NCBI GenBank assembly: GCA_018968865.1
Contig: JAGWZP010000028.1
Location: 1-7,341 of the forward strand
Length of the DNA stretch: 7,341 nt
Reading direction: 5' to 3'
From: Patescibacteria group bacterium
Lineage (GTDB): Bacteria > Patescibacteria > Paceibacteria > UBA9973 > UBA2103
The notes under the pieces were generated by a model. That model saw only the letters and a list, made by a program, of their open reading frames with translations. It searched no databases and had not been told where the DNA came from. This document shows, one piece after another, positions 5,567-7,341 of this stretch. Position 1 is the stretch's first letter; each line of letters begins with the position of its first letter. The translations under genes were made by a program, and so were the position numbers.

Positions 5567-5573
5567 CAATAGG

Positions 5574-5602
5574 TTGATTACACTGGTACACAATGGTATC
5601 GT
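5574..5602 (+). promoter_or_regulatory. Candidate promoter for the 62-residue protein gene
   Basis: TTGATT (5574-5579) and TATCGT (5597-5602) are 17 bases apart, and the -10 is preceded by TGG, an extended -10 pattern. Transcription would begin near 5609 and leave a leader of about 57 bases containing the Shine-Dalgarno sequence. Each hexamer matches consensus at four of six positions. Confidence 0.4.
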
Positions 5603-5650
5603 GCGGTTTGCTGTTGTTGTACATTTTGTTTCTTTAACTAACCGTTGTAG

Positions 5651-5656
5651 AGGGAG
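5651..5656 (+). promoter_or_regulatory. Shine-Dalgarno sequence of the 62-residue protein gene
   Basis: AGGGAG lies 9 bases before the ATG at 5666. It is the only clear ribosome binding site I find before a gene start in this window, and it decides the start of the small gene. Confidence 0.6.
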
Positions 5657-5665
5657 AATAAAGTA

Positions 5666-5854
5666 ATGGCTGTTCCAAGGAAAGCAGAGCGTCAAACAAG
5701 GCTCGAAATAGCTCGAAATCAGGTACCGGACACCCGATACAAGCCCCTCGGCCTCAGATCTGTGGGTAATGGTGGATATTCGTTCGAACCTACATCATTT
5801 CGGGAGCCCAGCGTTCCACGTGTCGCTACGCGAACAAAAAAGAAAAAGAAATAA
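5666..5854 (+). CDS. Small basic protein of unknown function, 62 residues
   Basis: I do not recognise this protein. It begins MAVPRKAERQTR, rich in Arg and Lys, has a middle part with Gly, Tyr and Pro (KPLGLRSVGNGGYSFEP at 26-42), and ends in a basic tail with five consecutive lysines. There are no hydrophobic segments and no Cys, so it should be a soluble cytoplasmic protein, possibly binding RNA or ribosomes; this is inferred from charge alone. The N-terminus superficially recalls small ribosomal proteins such as bL32, but the rest does not match. Support for the gene: a good Shine-Dalgarno sequence at 9 bases, an upstream promoter candidate, a strong terminator 22 bases after the stop, and placement in a gap otherwise free of coding sequence. 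It lies downstream of tRNA-Ile and converges on ftsH. Confidence 0.6.
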   Translation: MAVPRKAERQTRLEIARNQVPDTRYKPLGLRSVGNGGYSFEPTSFREPSVPRVATRTKKKKK

Positions 5855-5876
5855 ACGAGGAGAAAGGCCTCACGAA

Positions 5877-5903
5877 CCTCGAGCTTGCTCGAGGTTTTGT
5901 ATT
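5877..5903 (+). terminator. Intrinsic terminator after the small basic protein gene
   Basis: CCTCGAG (5877-5883) pairs with CTCGAGG (5888-5894) around CTTG (5884-5887), followed by TTTTGTATTT. The stem is GC-rich and perfect, and the T-run is on the plus strand, so it serves the 62-residue gene. The stem also lies 9 bases beyond the ftsH stop on the minus strand, where no T-run follows directly, so any effect on ftsH would be weak. Confidence 0.8.
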
Positions 5904-7341
5904 TCAAAGCTCAACCGGCGCAAGCACGCTCCCCTCCTCTTCCCGTTTCTTCGGCGTGATGCCGTTTGCAATCAAAATCTTTTCGAATTCAGCGCGCTCA
6001 ATGGTCTCCTTCTCGGTGAGCTCCTTCGCGATGGCGTCCAGCGCCCCGCGATGCTCGTGGATGATTTTCGTCGCGCGCGCTTTCGCCTCGCTGATGATGC
6101 GGGAGACTTCGGCGTCGATCTGCGAAGCAACTTCCTCGGAATACGGTTCATTGCCCAGCTGCCGTTCGCCGAAGGCGATGGGACCCATCGCGTCGCTCAT
6201 GCCGTACCGCACGACCATGTCGCGTGCGATCGCGGTGATGACCATCAGGTCGTTACTGGGGCCGGTCGTCACGTCGTCGAAGAGCATCTCCTCGGCGACG
6301 TACCCGCCCAAGGTCGCCGCGATATCATCCAGGAATTGTTTCTTCGAGTGCATCCGTTTGTCTTCGAACGGAAGCTTCAGTGTATAGCCGGCCGCCCTTC
6401 CGCGGCTGATGATGGAAATTTTGTGCACCGGGTCGGCATGCGGCAGTATGGAGGAGACGAGCGCATGACCAGCTTCGTGATACGCCGTCAATTCTTTTTC
6501 CTTCTTCGAGAGCAGGTGCGACTTGCGCTCCGGGCCGAGCATCACCTTTTCAATGGAGCGGATGAGGTCATACTGCGTCACTTCGGTCCGGTTTTCGCGC
6601 GCCGCGAGTATCGCGCCTTCATTCATGAGCGAATAGAGCTCGGCGCCTGAGAAGCCTGGTGTGCGCTCGGCGATGACGGCGAGCACCACGTCAGGTCCGA
6701 GCGGCTTCGCGCGCGCGTGTATCTGGAGGATTTCCTCGCGATCGCGGCGATCCGGCAGGTCGATCGTCACCCTTCGGTCGAAGCGGCCGGGGCGCAAGAG
6801 CGCGGGATCGAGGACATCCGGCCGGTTCGTCGCCGCCATGACGACGACTTTTTCGGTCGGTTCGAAACCGTCCATCTCGACGAGTATCTGGTTGAGCGTC
6901 TGTTCGCGCTCGTCGTTGCCGCCGCCCACCCCGGTGCCGCGCACGCGCCCGACCGCGTCGATTTCATCGACGAAAATGATGGCGGGCGCGGCCTTCTTCG
7001 CGAGCTGGAAGAGGTCGCGTACGCGCGAGGCGCCGACGCCGACGAACATTTCCACGAACTCGCTCCCGCTGATGGAGAAGAACGGCACGCCCGCTTCGCC
7101 CGCGACCGCTCTCGCGAGCAGGGTCTTGCCGGTGCCCGGCGCGCCCATGAGGATGATGCCCTTCGGGATGCGCGCGCCGATGTCGAGGAACTTTTTCGGG
7201 CTCTTGAGGAAGTCCACGATCTCGAGGAGTTCTTCCTTCGCTTCGCGCGCGCCGGCGACATCCGCGAAGGTCACGCGCTGTGTCGCATCGGAGGGATCAA
7301 TGATGCGCGCTTTGGATTGCCCGAAGCTGAATGCCTGCATG
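5904..7341 (-). CDS. ftsH: ATP-dependent zinc metalloprotease FtsH, N-terminus beyond window edge
   Basis: FtsH is a membrane-anchored hexameric AAA+ protease that extracts and degrades membrane and short-lived cytosolic proteins. About 478 codons are visible; the membrane-spanning N-terminus lies past the right edge, so the Met at 7340 is internal. Counting from that Met: the conserved VTFADVAG entry at 23-30, Walker A GAPGTGKT 66-73, pore loop FVG 99-101, Walker B IIFVDEID 121-128, second region of homology [19 protein letters not shown] 171-189 with the arginine fingers R186 and R189, zinc-binding HEAGH 288-292, and the third ligand region TTGPSNDL 358-365 (D364). All catalytic residues are present. 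The C-terminal helices end in a charged tail with [10 protein letters not shown]. The gene converges on the small basic protein gene and stops 9 bases from the terminator stem. With htpX in the same window, it suggests a membrane protein quality-control theme, though the two are about 5 kb apart. Confidence 0.97.
   Translation of the reverse strand, partial: MQAFSFGQSKARIIDPSDATQRVTFADVAGAREAKEELLEIVDFLKSPKKFLDIGARIPKGIILMGAPGTGKTLLARAVAGEAGVPFFSISGSEFVEMFVGVGASRVRDLFQLAKKAAPAIIFVDEIDAVGRVRGTGVGGGNDEREQTLNQILVEMDGFEPTEKVVVMAATNRPDVLDPALLRPGRFDRRVTIDLPDRRDREEILQIHARAKPLGPDVVLAVIAERTPGFSGAELYSLMNEGAILAARENRTEVTQYDLIRSIEKVMLGPERKSHLLSKKEKELTAYHEAGHALVSSILPHADPVHKISIISRGRAAGYTLKLPFEDKRMHSKKQFLDDIAATLGGYVAEEMLFDDVTTGPSNDLMVITAIARDMVVRYGMSDAMGPIAFGERQLGNEPYSEEVASQIDAEVSRIISEAKARATKIIHEHRGALDAIAKELTEKETIERAEFEKILIANGITPKKREEEGSVLAPVEL

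Noticed and set aside
5342..5568. A split or intron-containing tRNA formed from the two outer fragments
   Set aside because: The 5' fragment's acceptor bases (CCAGGCA) do not pair with the 3' fragment's acceptor (CACGCCC), and the anticodon stems do not match. The intervening DNA contains an intact tRNA rather than an intron-like structure.
5835..5842. A AAA AAG in frame near the end of the 62-residue gene, a possible -1 frameshift site
   Set aside because: The only strong downstream hairpin starts about 35 bases later, too far to stimulate slippage, and the shifted frame would run antisense through ftsH. The A-rich run simply encodes lysines.
5769..6650. A long plus-strand open frame opposite ftsH, starting inside the small basic protein gene
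   Set aside because: It lies almost wholly antisense to the conserved FtsH protease domain, has no ribosome binding site, and its product shows no recognisable motif. It is a by-product of GC-rich codon use on the other strand.
1..7341. CRISPR array, insertion sequence, transposase or phage genes
   Set aside because: I found no regularly spaced repeats, no terminal inverted repeats with a transposase frame, and no integrase. The only trace of possible mobility is the tRNA fragments, reported separately.

Overview
The window reads as a piece of chromosome from an uncultured, small-genome bacterium, most likely of the Candidate Phyla Radiation / Patescibacteria (Parcubacteria-like). This is inferred from compact gene packing, near absence of Shine-Dalgarno sequences, a short membrane-anchored cupredoxin, and the style of the RecG, FtsH and HtpX proteins. 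No taxonomic marker is present, so the assignment is tentative. Coding DNA looks fairly GC-rich; the intergenic tRNA region is visibly richer in A and T.

Layout from left to right. Bases 1-1822 (minus strand) hold a tight operon read right to left: lemA, a small GGDEF diguanylate cyclase, then htpX, which runs off the left edge. A 65-base divergent gap separates it from a plus-strand pair (1888-2734): a membrane-anchored cupredoxin and a DoxX-like membrane protein. That pair converges, with a 17-base overlap of coding ends, on a minus-strand membrane protein of unknown function (2718-3140). This gene in turn diverges from recG (3158-5323) across only 17 bases, which contain the palindrome AGTATACT, readable as a -10 box on both strands. 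Bases 5324-5665 hold no protein gene but contain an intact tRNA-Ile with the rare anticodon UAU, two fragments resembling tRNA halves on either side of it, and an 11-base perfect inverted repeat that brackets the tRNA. A short basic protein (5666-5854) with the only clear Shine-Dalgarno sequence in the window follows, ended by a strong hairpin terminator. The 3' two thirds or so of ftsH fills 5904-7341 on the minus strand and runs off the right edge.

How the parts may work together. LemA and HtpX are commonly neighbours, and HtpX and FtsH are both membrane-bound zinc proteases of envelope quality control. The diguanylate cyclase between lemA and htpX, stop-start overlapping with htpX, suggests a link between c-di-GMP and envelope proteolysis, or at least co-expression. 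The cupredoxin and DoxX-like protein look like an envelope redox or metal pair. RecG and the tRNA are housekeeping.

The most notable signals are: (1) TATACT lying exactly 6 bases before ATG at three starts, implying leaderless mRNAs; (2) a symmetric, bidirectional promoter between recG and the unknown membrane gene; (3) tRNA-Ile(UAU) with its flanking inverted repeat and tRNA fragments; (4) the GGDEF protein inside a lemA-htpX operon.
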